This document shows positions 46,233 through 55,722 of a stretch of 64,000 bases of DNA, in pieces. Each line of letters opens with the position of its first letter. Within the stretch, counting starts at the first letter, position 1. Below the pieces are notes generated by a model. That model saw only the letters and a list, made by a program, of their open reading frames with translations, was not told the DNA's origin and did no database searches. The DNA comes from Rhodanobacteraceae bacterium (GTDB lineage: Bacteria; Pseudomonadota; Gammaproteobacteria; Xanthomonadales; Rhodanobacteraceae): NCBI GenBank assembly GCA_027019085.1, contig JALUXG010000019.1, positions 1-64,000 of the forward strand. The letters run 5' to 3'. Made by a program: the position numbers and the translations under genes.

Positions 46233-46634
46233 GTGAACGAAACGGGCGACAAGGGCACTCTGGCGGGCCTGCGGGTCATGGTCATCGATGACTCCAAGAC
46301 CATTCGCCGCACGGCGGAAACTCTGCTGAAAAAGGAGGGCTGCGACGTGCAGACCGCGGTGGACGGGTTCGAGGCGTTGTCGAAGATCTCGGACCTGAAG
46401 CCACAAATCATTTTCGTGGACATCATGATGCCGCGGCTCGACGGCTACCAGACCTGTGCACTGATCAAGAACAACCGCCAGTTTCGTGCCACGCCCGTGA
46501 TCATGCTCAGTTCCAAGGACGGGCTGTTCGACAAGGCGCGCGGTCGCATCGTGGGGGCCGAACAGTATCTGACCAAGCCGTTCACGCGCGATGAGCTGCT
46601 GGAAGCCATCCGCCGGCATGCGGCCGTCGCGTGA
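46233..46634 (+). CDS. pilG: Type IV pilus response regulator PilG
   Basis: A 133-residue single-domain CheY-like receiver with a GTG start. The acidic pair is D19-D20 in VMVIDDS, the phospho-acceptor is D63 in FVDIMMPRLDGYQT, and the Lys is in YLTKPF. PilG is phosphorylated by ChpA and promotes pilus extension and cAMP signalling. The ribosome site is in GGGGGGCGGTAA. It is the first gene of the Pil-Chp operon. Confidence 0.94.
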   Translation: MNETGDKGTLAGLRVMVIDDSKTIRRTAETLLKKEGCDVQTAVDGFEALSKISDLKPQIIFVDIMMPRLDGYQTCALIKNNRQFRATPVIMLSSKDGLFDKARGRIVGAEQYLTKPFTRDELLEAIRRHAAVA

Positions 46635-46686
46635 CAGGCTACACACAGGCAAGACGACATATCAGCAAGAGTGGATCAGGGGACTT

Positions 46687-47052
46687 ATGGCACACATTCT
46701 CATCATCGACGATTCGCCAACCGACGTGCGCGTGTTCACCATGCAGCTGGAAAAGGCCGGGCACCAGGTGTCCAGCGCCAGCAGTGCCGAGGAAGGTATC
46801 GAGATGGCCAAGCAGGATACGCCTGACATGGTCATCATGGATGTCATCATGCCCGGCATGAATGGTTTCCAGGCAACGCGAACACTCAATCGCGACCCGG
46901 CCACCAAGGACATCCCGATCCTGATCATCACCACCAAGTCGATGGAAACCGACCGCGTCTGGGGGTTGCGCCAGGGGGCGCGCGATTTCCTGACCAAGCC
47001 GGTCAGCGAAAAGGAACTGCTGGCCCGCATTGAAAAACTGCTGGCCGCGTAA
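46687..47052 (+). CDS. pilH: Type IV pilus response regulator PilH
   Basis: A 121-residue CheY-like receiver: acidic pair in ILIIDDS, D52 in VIMDVIMPGMNGFQATR, and Lys in FLTKPV. In Pseudomonas PilH acts with the retraction ATPase PilT or as a phosphate sink. The frame is open upstream, but the start giving MAHILIIDDSPTD is the family N-terminus. It lies 52 bases after pilG. Confidence 0.94.
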   Translation: MAHILIIDDSPTDVRVFTMQLEKAGHQVSSASSAEEGIEMAKQDTPDMVIMDVIMPGMNGFQATRTLNRDPATKDIPILIITTKSMETDRVWGLRQGARDFLTKPVSEKELLARIEKLLAA

Positions 47053-47069
47053 ACGGGTATACGAGGAAC

Positions 47070-47612
47070 ATGGGCAACCAGGCGATCCATCCCTTCGAGC
47101 AACTGGCCGATTACGAGCGCCTCAGCCTGGCGCACGTGGCGGGCGAGCCGGAGCAGATCGAGAACCAGGGCATCTGGCGCGGGATCTGCTACCGCGTCGG
47201 CCAGCGCCTGTTTGCCAGCAGCATCGGCGAGATCAGCGAACTGCTGGTTCCGCAACCGTTGACGAATGTTCCCGGAACGCACGACTGGATGCTGGGTATC
47301 GCCAATGTGCGCGGCAACCTGGCTCCAGTGGTCGATCTCGGACGATACCTGTTCGGGCAGCGTACGCAGGTGACCGATCGCAGCCGGTTTCTGCTGGTGC
47401 ACCAGCACGGGGGCAACGTGGCGCTGCTGGTGGACGAAATCGTCGGTCAGCGAAGTGTCAGCGATGATGAACGCGAGCATGGGGAAACGGAAGACGACGA
47501 GCGCGTCGCCCGTTTTGTCACCTCGATCGTAACTTTGGGCGAGCAACGCATCGGCATATTCAGCATGAACCGGCTGACGCGTGCTCCGGATTTTCTGCAG
47601 GCCGCGCTGTGA
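47070..47612 (+). CDS. pilI: CheW-like adaptor PilI
   Basis: A 180-residue CheW-domain protein that couples the receptor PilJ to the kinase ChpA. The domain runs from GICYRVGQRLFASSIGEISELL through WMLGIANVRGNLAPVVDLGRYLFG to VALLVDEIVGQRSV. It starts 17 bases after pilH. Confidence 0.93.
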   Translation: MGNQAIHPFEQLADYERLSLAHVAGEPEQIENQGIWRGICYRVGQRLFASSIGEISELLVPQPLTNVPGTHDWMLGIANVRGNLAPVVDLGRYLFGQRTQVTDRSRFLLVHQHGGNVALLVDEIVGQRSVSDDEREHGETEDDERVARFVTSIVTLGEQRIGIFSMNRLTRAPDFLQAAL

Positions 47613-47647
47613 GTGCGCATTTCCTGATCGATGGGTGAGGTAAGGCT

Positions 47648-49672
47648 ATGAGTACGACAACGGGGGGTAGTGGTAAGGAGCGCAGCTACGTCGGGGTCAT
47701 CTTCCTGCTGGCGGTGATGATCATCATCGCGGCTGCAAACTTCTACCTGCTCAACCGCAACAACGACCAGGAACGCCATGCTGTAGGCCTGACGACGCAG
47801 ATTCAGGTGCTTTCGCAGCAGACTGCCAAGTTCGCCCTGGAGTCCGCCGGCGGAAACATCGACTCCTTCAAGGAGCTTCAGGCCACGCGCAATGCCATCG
47901 ACAGCGATGTCCAGCAGCTGATGAAGGGCGATCAGTCATCGGGCATGCCGGCATACGGCAACAACCCCATCACCCAGCGCCAGGTGCGTGCCTTGTCCAA
48001 TGCCTGGTCGCAGCTTGACGGCGACATCGGCAAGATTCTTTCCAACCGGGCCTTGATCGTCGACTCCTCGCAGAAGGCGTCCACGTTCTCGCAGCAGATG
48101 CCGGTTCTGAACTCGAGCATGGAGCAGGTCGTCAACATTCTCCAGCAGGGTGGCAGTTCGGCGCAGGTCTACACCGCATCGCGCCAGCTGGTGCTGGCTG
48201 ACCGCATGATCCGTCGCGTGCAGGAAATCCTGCAGGGTGGCGAGAATGCGCAAGCCGCTGCGGATGGCTTGTCGCGTGATGCGCAGTTGTACGGTGCAGT
48301 GCTCGACGGCCTGATCAACGGCAACAAGGACGTCGGCGTCAGCGCGATCCGCAACAGCAACGCGCAGAAGATTCTCAAGGGCATCGAGGCCGAGTGGAAG
48401 GCCTTGCAGGACCCGGTCAACAAGCTGACTTCGGCTGCCGGCAATCTGCAGGCGGTGAAGGGCGCCGGCAACCAGGCGTCGCTCGACTCGCAGACGGTGC
48501 TGCTGCGCGCAAACGACGTTGCAACCGCGGTCGACAAGCTTCCCACCGCGCGTCTGTTCCCGAACATCTGGCTGGGCCTGATCGCTGCGGCCGGTGCCGT
48601 ATTGTTCGCCATCCAGTTGGTGTTTTCGCAGAGCCGCGAGCAGAAGCGTCGTCTGGAAACCACGCACGAACTGAACCAGCGCAACCAGGAGGCCATCATG
48701 CGCCTGCTGGACGAAATGGGTTCGCTGGCCGAAGGCGACCTGACCGTGAAGGCCACTGTGACCGAGGACATCACCGGGGCCATCGCGGACTCGGTGAACT
48801 TCGCCGTTGAGGCGCTGAGGTCCCTGGTAACCACCATCAACGAGACCGCCGTGCAGGTCTCGGCAGCCGCCCAGGAGACGCAGGCCACCGCCATGCATCT
48901 GGCCGAGGCCGCCGAACACCAGGCGCAGCAGATCACTACGGCATCGGCCGCCATTTCCGACATGGCCACCTCCATCGACCAGGTGTCGAAGAACTCGGCC
49001 GAGTCGGCTGACGTGGCCCAGAAGTCGGTGGAAATCGCCTCGCGTGGTGCCGCCGTGGTGCGCGAGACCATCGAAGGCATGGACTCGATCCGCGACCAGA
49101 TCCAGGAAACCTCAAAGCGCATCAAGCGACTGGGTGAATCCTCGCAGGAGATCGGCTCGATCGTTGAACTGATCAACGACATTGCCGAGCAGACCAACAT
49201 CCTGGCCCTGAACGCCGCCATCCAGGCGGCGTCGGCGGGCGAGGCGGGCCGCGGCTTCGCGGTCGTGGCCGACGAAGTGCAGCGACTTGCCGAACGTTCG
49301 GCCAATGCGACCAAGCGTATCGAGACGCTGGTGCAGACCATTCAGTCCGATACCAACGAGGCGGTCAGCTCGATGGAACAGACCACCGCGGAGGTGGTGT
49401 CCGGAGCCCGCAAGGCCGAGGACGCCGGTACCGCGCTGGGCGACATCGAACGCGTTTCCAACGACCTTGCCCAGCTCATCAACGGCATTTCCGCGGCCGC
49501 ACGCCAGCAGTCCTCGGCCGCAACCAACATCACTTCGACCATGAATTCGATTCAGGAGATCACGTCCCAGACATCGATGGGTGCAAGCCAGACAGCCGAA
49601 TCGATCGGCAACCTGGCTCAACTTGCGAACGACCTGCGCAGGTCGGTGGCCGACTTCAAGCTGCCTGCCTGA
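47648..49672 (+). CDS. pilJ: Methyl-accepting chemotaxis protein PilJ
   Basis: A 674-residue receptor of the Pil-Chp system. Helix 1 (about 18-38) and helix 2 (about 301-323) bound a helical periplasmic domain of about 260 residues, with PilJ-type repeats. A HAMP domain follows (about 340-400). The cytoplasmic signalling hairpin carries [33 protein letters not shown] (published family motif, split here as the kinase-contact tip). It senses pilus or surface contact in Pseudomonas. About 35 bases separate it from pilI; a 178-base gap follows. Confidence 0.95.
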   Translation: MSTTTGGSGKERSYVGVIFLLAVMIIIAAANFYLLNRNNDQERHAVGLTTQIQVLSQQTAKFALESAGGNIDSFKELQATRNAIDSDVQQLMKGDQSSGMPAYGNNPITQRQVRALSNAWSQLDGDIGKILSNRALIVDSSQKASTFSQQMPVLNSSMEQVVNILQQGGSSAQVYTASRQLVLADRMIRRVQEILQGGENAQAAADGLSRDAQLYGAVLDGLINGNKDVGVSAIRNSNAQKILKGIEAEWKALQDPVNKLTSAAGNLQAVKGAGNQASLDSQTVLLRANDVATAVDKLPTARLFPNIWLGLIAAAGAVLFAIQLVFSQSREQKRRLETTHELNQRNQEAIMRLLDEMGSLAEGDLTVKATVTEDITGAIADSVNFAVEALRSLVTTINETAVQVSAAAQETQATAMHLAEAAEHQAQQITTASAAISDMATSIDQVSKNSAESADVAQKSVEIASRGAAVVRETIEGMDSIRDQIQETSKRIKRLGESSQEIGSIVELINDIAEQTNILALNAAIQAASAGEAGRGFAVVADEVQRLAERSANATKRIETLVQTIQSDTNEAVSSMEQTTAEVVSGARKAEDAGTALGDIERVSNDLAQLINGISAAARQQSSAATNITSTMNSIQEITSQTSMGASQTAESIGNLAQLANDLRRSVADFKLPA

Positions 49673-49850
49673 TGGGTCGTCGTTGCCGGAAGGACGGGAG
49701 CATGCGTTCCCGCACGTTGCAGCCGGCACCAAGCGACGGATTGCAGTTCGCAAGCAGGATCGTCGCGGGGGTACAGACATGGCCAGACACGCCGCAGGAC
49801 ACGTGCCGGGATTCCTGTCTGCTTTCTCTCCGGAGGGGGCGCGATAGCGC

Positions 49851-52800
49851 ATGAAATTAGAAGACGACATCGATTTCACCACCCTGACCTGGGTCAAGTC
49901 CGAGCTTGACGAGGCGCTGCAGCGTGCGCGCGAATCGCTGGAGGCCTACGTCGATCGCCCGGAGGATGCCTCGCGCATGACCCAGTGCGGGCAGGTCCTG
50001 CACCAGGTGCAGGGCACGCTGCGCATGGTCGAGCTGTACGGCGCGGCCATGGTGGTGCAGGAAATGGAGCAGTTGGTGCAGGCGCTGCTCGAAGACAGGG
50101 TCGAACAGCGCGATGACGCCTATGCGGTGCTGATGAGCGGGTTGATGCAATTGCCCGATTATCTGGAGCGGCTGCAGAGCAGCCATCGCGACGTTTCCGT
50201 GGTGCTGCTGCCACTGCTCAACGAATTGCGCGCCACGCGTGGTGCCGAATCGCTCCATGAATCGGCCCTGTTCACCCCCAATCTCGATGCCCCGCTGCCC
50301 GATTCGGCGCCCGGTGCGCAGATTCCGCTGTCACCGGATGAACAAAAGCGCGATGCCACGATAATCCGCCAGAAATTCCAGCAGGCGTTGCTGGCATGGT
50401 TCCGCGGACAGGGCGGCAAGCGCAGCCTGGCCCAGATGCGCGATGCCATGGACGAGCTTGCCGGCGTCTGCCACGGGATTGCCGGACGCCGTCTGTGGTG
50501 GATCACGGCCGGCGTCCTCGATGGCATGATCGATGGATGCCTGGAAGAGCATTCGACCGAGGTCAAGCAACTGATCGGGCGTGTCGATCGGGCCATTCGC
50601 CTGCTTCTCGAGGGTGGTGAACTGGCGCTGGCCGAAGGGCATGCGACGGAACTGGCGCGGCAGTTGCTGTACTACGTGGCGCGCGCCACTCCGGGATCGA
50701 AACGACTGGCCGCGCTCGGCCAGGCCTACGGCCTCAATCACCTGTTGCCCGATGCCAGCGAGGTCGAATCGGCACGCAGTTCCATGACCGGACACAACCG
50801 GGTGCTTCTGGACACCGTGTCCCAGGCCATCAAGGAGGATCTGCTGCGGGTCAAGGACACGCTCGATCTGTACCTGCGGCAGAAAGACAAGGCAGATCCG
50901 TCCCAGTTTTCCGGTCAGGCCGAAGCGCTCGACCGGGTGGCCGACACCCTGGGCATGCTTGGTCTCAACGTGCCGCGCCGGGTGGTCGGTGAACAGCGAC
51001 GGATCATCCAGGATATCTCTTCAGGCACGCGTCCGGCGGACGAGGAAACGCTGCTCGACGTGGCCGGTGCCCTGTTGTACGTGGAAGCGTCGCTGGACGA
51101 TCACATCGAAAGTCTCGGTGCCGATACCGGGCAGGGCGGGGAAACTGCCGGCAGCGAAGATGAGGGTGGACAGGCCCCCTTGCCGCGCAGCGAGGCACGT
51201 CAGGTGCTTGGCAGCCTGCTGCGCGAAGCCGTGGGCAACCTCGGCAAGGTCAAGGATGCAGTCGTCGCCTTCATCGAATCCCCCTGGGACCACGAGCATC
51301 TGGTCGGTGTCCCGCACCTGCTGGGTGAGACGTCCGGTGCCCTGCGCATGCTCGATGAAGAGCATGTTGGTCAATTGCTGGAAGGCGTTGGGCGCTTCAT
51401 CGAAAACGAACTGGTGTTAGACCGTCGGATCCCGACGACCGAGCAGATGGACAAGCTGGCCGATGCGCTGGCTTCCCTGGAATACTATCTGGAATCTGCG
51501 CGCGACCGTCGCGGCGGACTGTCCCACATTCTCGAAGTGGCTGAACAGGCGCTGCGCGACCTCGGCTACTGGCCGGTGCCGCCCCGGCGTGCGCCGGTGG
51601 CGCCGCCGCAGCCCGCCGAGTCCCGTGACACCCGATCCGCACGGACGGCGGACGGTGAACTTGACGAAAGCGTAAGCCTGGCGGACGGCGAAGACCTTAC
51701 CGCCCTGCTGGTTGGCGACACGGAGATGGCGGAGGTACCGGCCGATGATGTGACCGGGTTGCGCCTGGCCGACACCCAGCCCACGTCCGCGCCCGAAGGG
51801 GAGGACTGGGTCGAGATCGAGGAAGAGATCGAGGAAACCGTCGGAGCGCAGGATCCCCTGGCCGCCGAGGCCGGCTTTCAGGGAACCACCGACGAGATCG
51901 ATACCGAAATCCGCGAGGTTTTCCTGGAGGAAGTCGAGGAAGAGGTGCTCGGCCTGCAGCAGCGGATGCAGGGCTGGAAATCGGCCCCGGACGATCCGGA
52001 AAACCTGACACCGATACGCCGTGCTTTCCATACCCTCAAGGGCTCCGGCAGGCTGGTGGGTGCATCGGTGCTGGGCGAGTTCAGCTGGAAGATCGAGAAC
52101 CTGCTCAATCGTGTGCTCGACGGCAGCATCGAGGCCGGCCCTGGCGTCGTCAAGCTGGTCGAGCATGCCGTAAGCGCGCTGCCGCAGTTGCTCGCGGCGC
52201 TGCGTGACGAGGGCACACCAAGTGCGCCGCTGTCACGCATCATGGATCTTGCCGACCGTCTTGCCGCGGGTGAGGCTCCGGATATCGAGGCCGGGCTCGA
52301 AGTCGGTGGGGAAACCGTACGGCGAGTGGTCAAGCGCCGTGTGCCGCGGTCGCAGGCCGGCGAGCAAGCCGTGCCGAAAGCCACCCTGGCCGAGCGGGCG
52401 GACATCGTCGTTCCGGACGAAGAACCTGATGCTGACTCGATCGACGGGTTGACGGATGCCGGCGAAGGCATCGTCCTGCCCGGTTTGCCGCCGATGGACC
52501 CGGTGTTGATGGAAATCCTGCGCAGCGAGATTGCCCAGCATCTGGCAACCCTGCGCGCGGCACTGGATGCAGCCGGCGAAAACGAGGTCTCGATCGACGA
52601 ACCGATGCTGCGCGCCGTGCATACCCTGCACGGGGCCATTGCCATGGTCGAAGTGCCGCTGCTGGCCGAGGTGCTGTCGCCGCTGGAGGGCTACTTCAAG
52701 CGGCTGCGTGCCTGGAACGAGCCCCTCCGGCAGGATGGACGCGAGGCTCTGGTCGAAGCCATGCAGGTCACCGAACAGGTTGCCGCCCAGTTCGATGCCT

Positions 52801-55715
52801 CCGAACCCGTGCTGCCGGATACCGAAAACCTGGTGCGGCGCCTGTGCGCATTGCGTGATGCACTTGATGAGCCGCAACTGGCCCATCCGCTGTATGACCA
52901 CGAACAGCTCGCGGAAATCGAACGCGATGACACGGCGGAACTCGACCAGACTGCGCAGGCCGTCACGTCCACAATCGACCTGGAAAGTCTCGTCGATGCC
53001 GAGGCGGTCGATATCGGCAGCATGCAATCGGGCGAACAATCGCCCGGGACCGATGCCGTCGATGAACCCGAACAACCCCTCACGGAGGACAGCGACCACG
53101 CCGGGGCAATGACGGTCGATGGCGAAGCATCGCCTCCCGAAATCGAGGCAGGTGAAGACACTCGCGCCTCAATACCCGAACCGCCGGAACCGGTTGCGCA
53201 CGAGAATGACGCAGAGGACAGGCAGGCGGCGCAATCCGACACCGTTACGGTGCAGGCAAGCACCGGATCACCCTCACCGATCGCCGCGCTGCCGGAAGAT
53301 TTCGACTTCCCGGATGACCCGCAGCCGGTGGGCAGGCTCGACAAGCCCGACCTCGACAATGATCTCATGGAGATCTTCATCGAGGAGGGCCGCGACCTTC
53401 TCGATCATGCCGATGGCGTGATGGCCCGTCTGCGCAACGCGCCACAGGCACGCGAATACATGGTCGACCTGAAACGCGACCTGCATACGCTCAAGGGTGG
53501 TGCGCGCATGGCCTCCCTCGACGAAATCGGCGCACTGGGCCATGCCATGGAAACCATGCTCGAGGCCGTCGATGCCGGTCACCTGGCCATGGATGTGATC
53601 ACCATCGAATCGCTCGAACGCGGATTCGACCGGCTGCATGAATTGGTGCAACGGGTCGGCAATCATCAGGCCGTGGCCATGCCGGCGCATGCCGTGGCCT
53701 ATTTCGAGGCCATGGCCCGCGGAGAGCGTCCGCATCGGGCGGACCGTGAAGCGCCCGCAGCAAAGGGTAACGATGCCCCGACTGCACCGTCGTCGGCCAT
53801 AACGGCATCCGAATCGTCCCGTACGCCAGCCGCGCCGATGGACGATGACGAGCTGTCGCGCGCGCCGCAGGAAATGATCCGCGTGCGGGCCGACCTGCTC
53901 GATGCGCTGGTCAACTATGCCGGCGAGGTGTCCATCTACCGGGCGCGCCTGGAACAACAGGTCAGCAACTACCGCTACAACCTGACCGAGTTCGAGCAGA
54001 CGGTTGATCGCCTGCGCGACCAGCTGCGCAAGCTCGAGATCGAGACCGAGGCGCAGATCATCGCCCGCTACCAGCGTGAGAGCGAGAATGCGGGGCAGGC
54101 CGGATTCGACCCGCTTGAGCTGGATCGGTTCTCGCAGTTGCAACAGTACTCGCGTGCGCTGGCCGAGTCGGTGGCCGACCTGGTGTCCCTGCAGTCCATG
54201 CTCGATGACATCACGCGGCAATCGGAAACCTTGCTGCTGCAGCAGTCACGGGTAAGTTCGGAATTGCAGGAAGGCCTCATGCGCACGCGCATGGTGCCTT
54301 TTGATTCGATGGTGCCGACCTTGCGTCGCACCCTGCGGCAGGCCGCCGGCGAAGTGGGCAAACGCGCACAGTTGCGCGTCAGCGGCGCGCACGGGGAAAT
54401 GGATCGCAACCTGCTCGAACGCATGAAGGCGCCGTTCGAGCACATGATGCGCAATGCCCTGGCGCACGGCATCGAGTCGCCCGAAGATCGCAGGAAGGCT
54501 GGCAAACCCGAGGAAGGCACAGTTTCCATCGATGTCAGCCGCGATGCCACCGAGGTGCTGATAACCGTGCGCGATGACGGCGCGGGCATCGATCGCGACG
54601 CCATCCGTGCCAAGGCCATCGAGCGCGGCCTGTTGCGCGAGGATGCGAAGCTGTCCGATCGCGATCTGTACGGTTTCATCCTGGAGAGCGGGTTCTCCAC
54701 CGCACAGGCTGTCACCCACCTGGCCGGACGCGGAGTCGGCATGGATGTGGTGGCAAACGAAATCAAGCAGATGGGCGGCACGCTGACCATCGATTCCGAA
54801 CAGGGCAAGGGCACGACCTTCAACATCCGCCTGCCATTCACGCTGGCAGTGACGCAGGCCATCATGGTCAAGGTTGGCGAACTGACATTTGCCCTTCCGA
54901 TGACCTCGGTGCAGGGTGTTGCCCGCATAGGTCGCGAGGAACTCAGGCGCAGGCTCAGCGAGGAAGTGCCCACCTTCACCTATGCCGGCGAGGACTACAG
55001 CATCCATGACCTGGCGCAGCTGCTCGGTGTGCCCTCCGGACACATGGTCGACGATACGCAACCGCCCCTGCTGCTGGCGCGCAGCGGTGATCTGCGCGCA
55101 GCGGTGCGCATCGACAACGTGATTGGTTCGCGCGAAATCGTGGTCAAGTCGGTAGGCCCACAGATCAGTTCCGTACCGGGCATCTTCGGCGCCACCATCA
55201 TGGGTGACGGTTCGGTGGTGATGATCCTCGATCTGGCACCGCTGGTTCGACACGGCGTGGCGCTCAAGCAGCATGCCGAACCGAAACCCGAGCCCGATGC
55301 GCCGGAGAAGACTGCCCATCCGGCCATCGAGCAACGCGAGCATCCACTGGTCATGGTGGTCGATGACTCGATCACCATGCGCAAGGTCAGCGGGCGCATC
55401 CTCGAACGCCACGACTACGAGGTCACCACGGCAAAGGACGGCATGGACGCAGTCGAGAAGCTGCAGGAACGCATTCCAGACCTGATGCTGCTCGACATCG
55501 AGATGCCGCGCATGGATGGCTACGAGCTGGCGACCTACATGAAGAACGACGAGCGACTGCAGCACGTGCCGATCATCATGATTACCTCGCGCACGGGCGA
55601 AAAACACCGGCAGCGCGCACTGGACATCGGTGTCGAACGCTATCTCGGGAAGCCGTATCAGGAAAACGACCTGATCGAACAGATCCGCGAACTGCTCGGT
55701 ACCGGGCAGGGGTGA
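49851..55715 (+). CDS. chpA: Hybrid chemotaxis histidine kinase ChpA (PilL)
   Basis: A 1954-residue CheA-type kinase. Six Hpt-like segments can be read. Three have canonical sites: H727 in HTLKGSG, H924 in HTLHGA and H1212 in HTLKGGA. Three N-terminal ones are degenerate: H51 (HQVQGT), H208 (HGIAG) and H489 (HLLGET). Acidic linkers separate them. Then come a dimerisation helix pair (from about 1345), the HATPase domain (MRNALAHGIESPEDRR, DDGAGID, GRGVGMDVV), a CheW-like domain (about 1667 on) and a C-terminal receiver with D1882 in LLDIEMPRMDG. It is shorter than the roughly 2,470-residue Pseudomonas ChpA. It phosphorylates PilG and PilH. Confidence 0.96.
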   Translation: MKLEDDIDFTTLTWVKSELDEALQRARESLEAYVDRPEDASRMTQCGQVLHQVQGTLRMVELYGAAMVVQEMEQLVQALLEDRVEQRDDAYAVLMSGLMQLPDYLERLQSSHRDVSVVLLPLLNELRATRGAESLHESALFTPNLDAPLPDSAPGAQIPLSPDEQKRDATIIRQKFQQALLAWFRGQGGKRSLAQMRDAMDELAGVCHGIAGRRLWWITAGVLDGMIDGCLEEHSTEVKQLIGRVDRAIRLLLEGGELALAEGHATELARQLLYYVARATPGSKRLAALGQAYGLNHLLPDASEVESARSSMTGHNRVLLDTVSQAIKEDLLRVKDTLDLYLRQKDKADPSQFSGQAEALDRVADTLGMLGLNVPRRVVGEQRRIIQDISSGTRPADEETLLDVAGALLYVEASLDDHIESLGADTGQGGETAGSEDEGGQAPLPRSEARQVLGSLLREAVGNLGKVKDAVVAFIESPWDHEHLVGVPHLLGETSGALRMLDEEHVGQLLEGVGRFIENELVLDRRIPTTEQMDKLADALASLEYYLESARDRRGGLSHILEVAEQALRDLGYWPVPPRRAPVAPPQPAESRDTRSARTADGELDESVSLADGEDLTALLVGDTEMAEVPADDVTGLRLADTQPTSAPEGEDWVEIEEEIEETVGAQDPLAAEAGFQGTTDEIDTEIREVFLEEVEEEVLGLQQRMQGWKSAPDDPENLTPIRRAFHTLKGSGRLVGASVLGEFSWKIENLLNRVLDGSIEAGPGVVKLVEHAVSALPQLLAALRDEGTPSAPLSRIMDLADRLAAGEAPDIEAGLEVGGETVRRVVKRRVPRSQAGEQAVPKATLAERADIVVPDEEPDADSIDGLTDAGEGIVLPGLPPMDPVLMEILRSEIAQHLATLRAALDAAGENEVSIDEPMLRAVHTLHGAIAMVEVPLLAEVLSPLEGYFKRLRAWNEPLRQDGREALVEAMQVTEQVAAQFDASEPVLPDTENLVRRLCALRDALDEPQLAHPLYDHEQLAEIERDDTAELDQTAQAVTSTIDLESLVDAEAVDIGSMQSGEQSPGTDAVDEPEQPLTEDSDHAGAMTVDGEASPPEIEAGEDTRASIPEPPEPVAHENDAEDRQAAQSDTVTVQASTGSPSPIAALPEDFDFPDDPQPVGRLDKPDLDNDLMEIFIEEGRDLLDHADGVMARLRNAPQAREYMVDLKRDLHTLKGGARMASLDEIGALGHAMETMLEAVDAGHLAMDVITIESLERGFDRLHELVQRVGNHQAVAMPAHAVAYFEAMARGERPHRADREAPAAKGNDAPTAPSSAITASESSRTPAAPMDDDELSRAPQEMIRVRADLLDALVNYAGEVSIYRARLEQQVSNYRYNLTEFEQTVDRLRDQLRKLEIETEAQIIARYQRESENAGQAGFDPLELDRFSQLQQYSRALAESVADLVSLQSMLDDITRQSETLLLQQSRVSSELQEGLMRTRMVPFDSMVPTLRRTLRQAAGEVGKRAQLRVSGAHGEMDRNLLERMKAPFEHMMRNALAHGIESPEDRRKAGKPEEGTVSIDVSRDATEVLITVRDDGAGIDRDAIRAKAIERGLLREDAKLSDRDLYGFILESGFSTAQAVTHLAGRGVGMDVVANEIKQMGGTLTIDSEQGKGTTFNIRLPFTLAVTQAIMVKVGELTFALPMTSVQGVARIGREELRRRLSEEVPTFTYAGEDYSIHDLAQLLGVPSGHMVDDTQPPLLLARSGDLRAAVRIDNVIGSREIVVKSVGPQISSVPGIFGATIMGDGSVVMILDLAPLVRHGVALKQHAEPKPEPDAPEKTAHPAIEQREHPLVMVVDDSITMRKVSGRILERHDYEVTTAKDGMDAVEKLQERIPDLMLLDIEMPRMDGYELATYMKNDERLQHVPIIMITSRTGEKHRQRALDIGVERYLGKPYQENDLIEQIRELLGTGQG

Positions 55716-55722
55716 GAACGGC

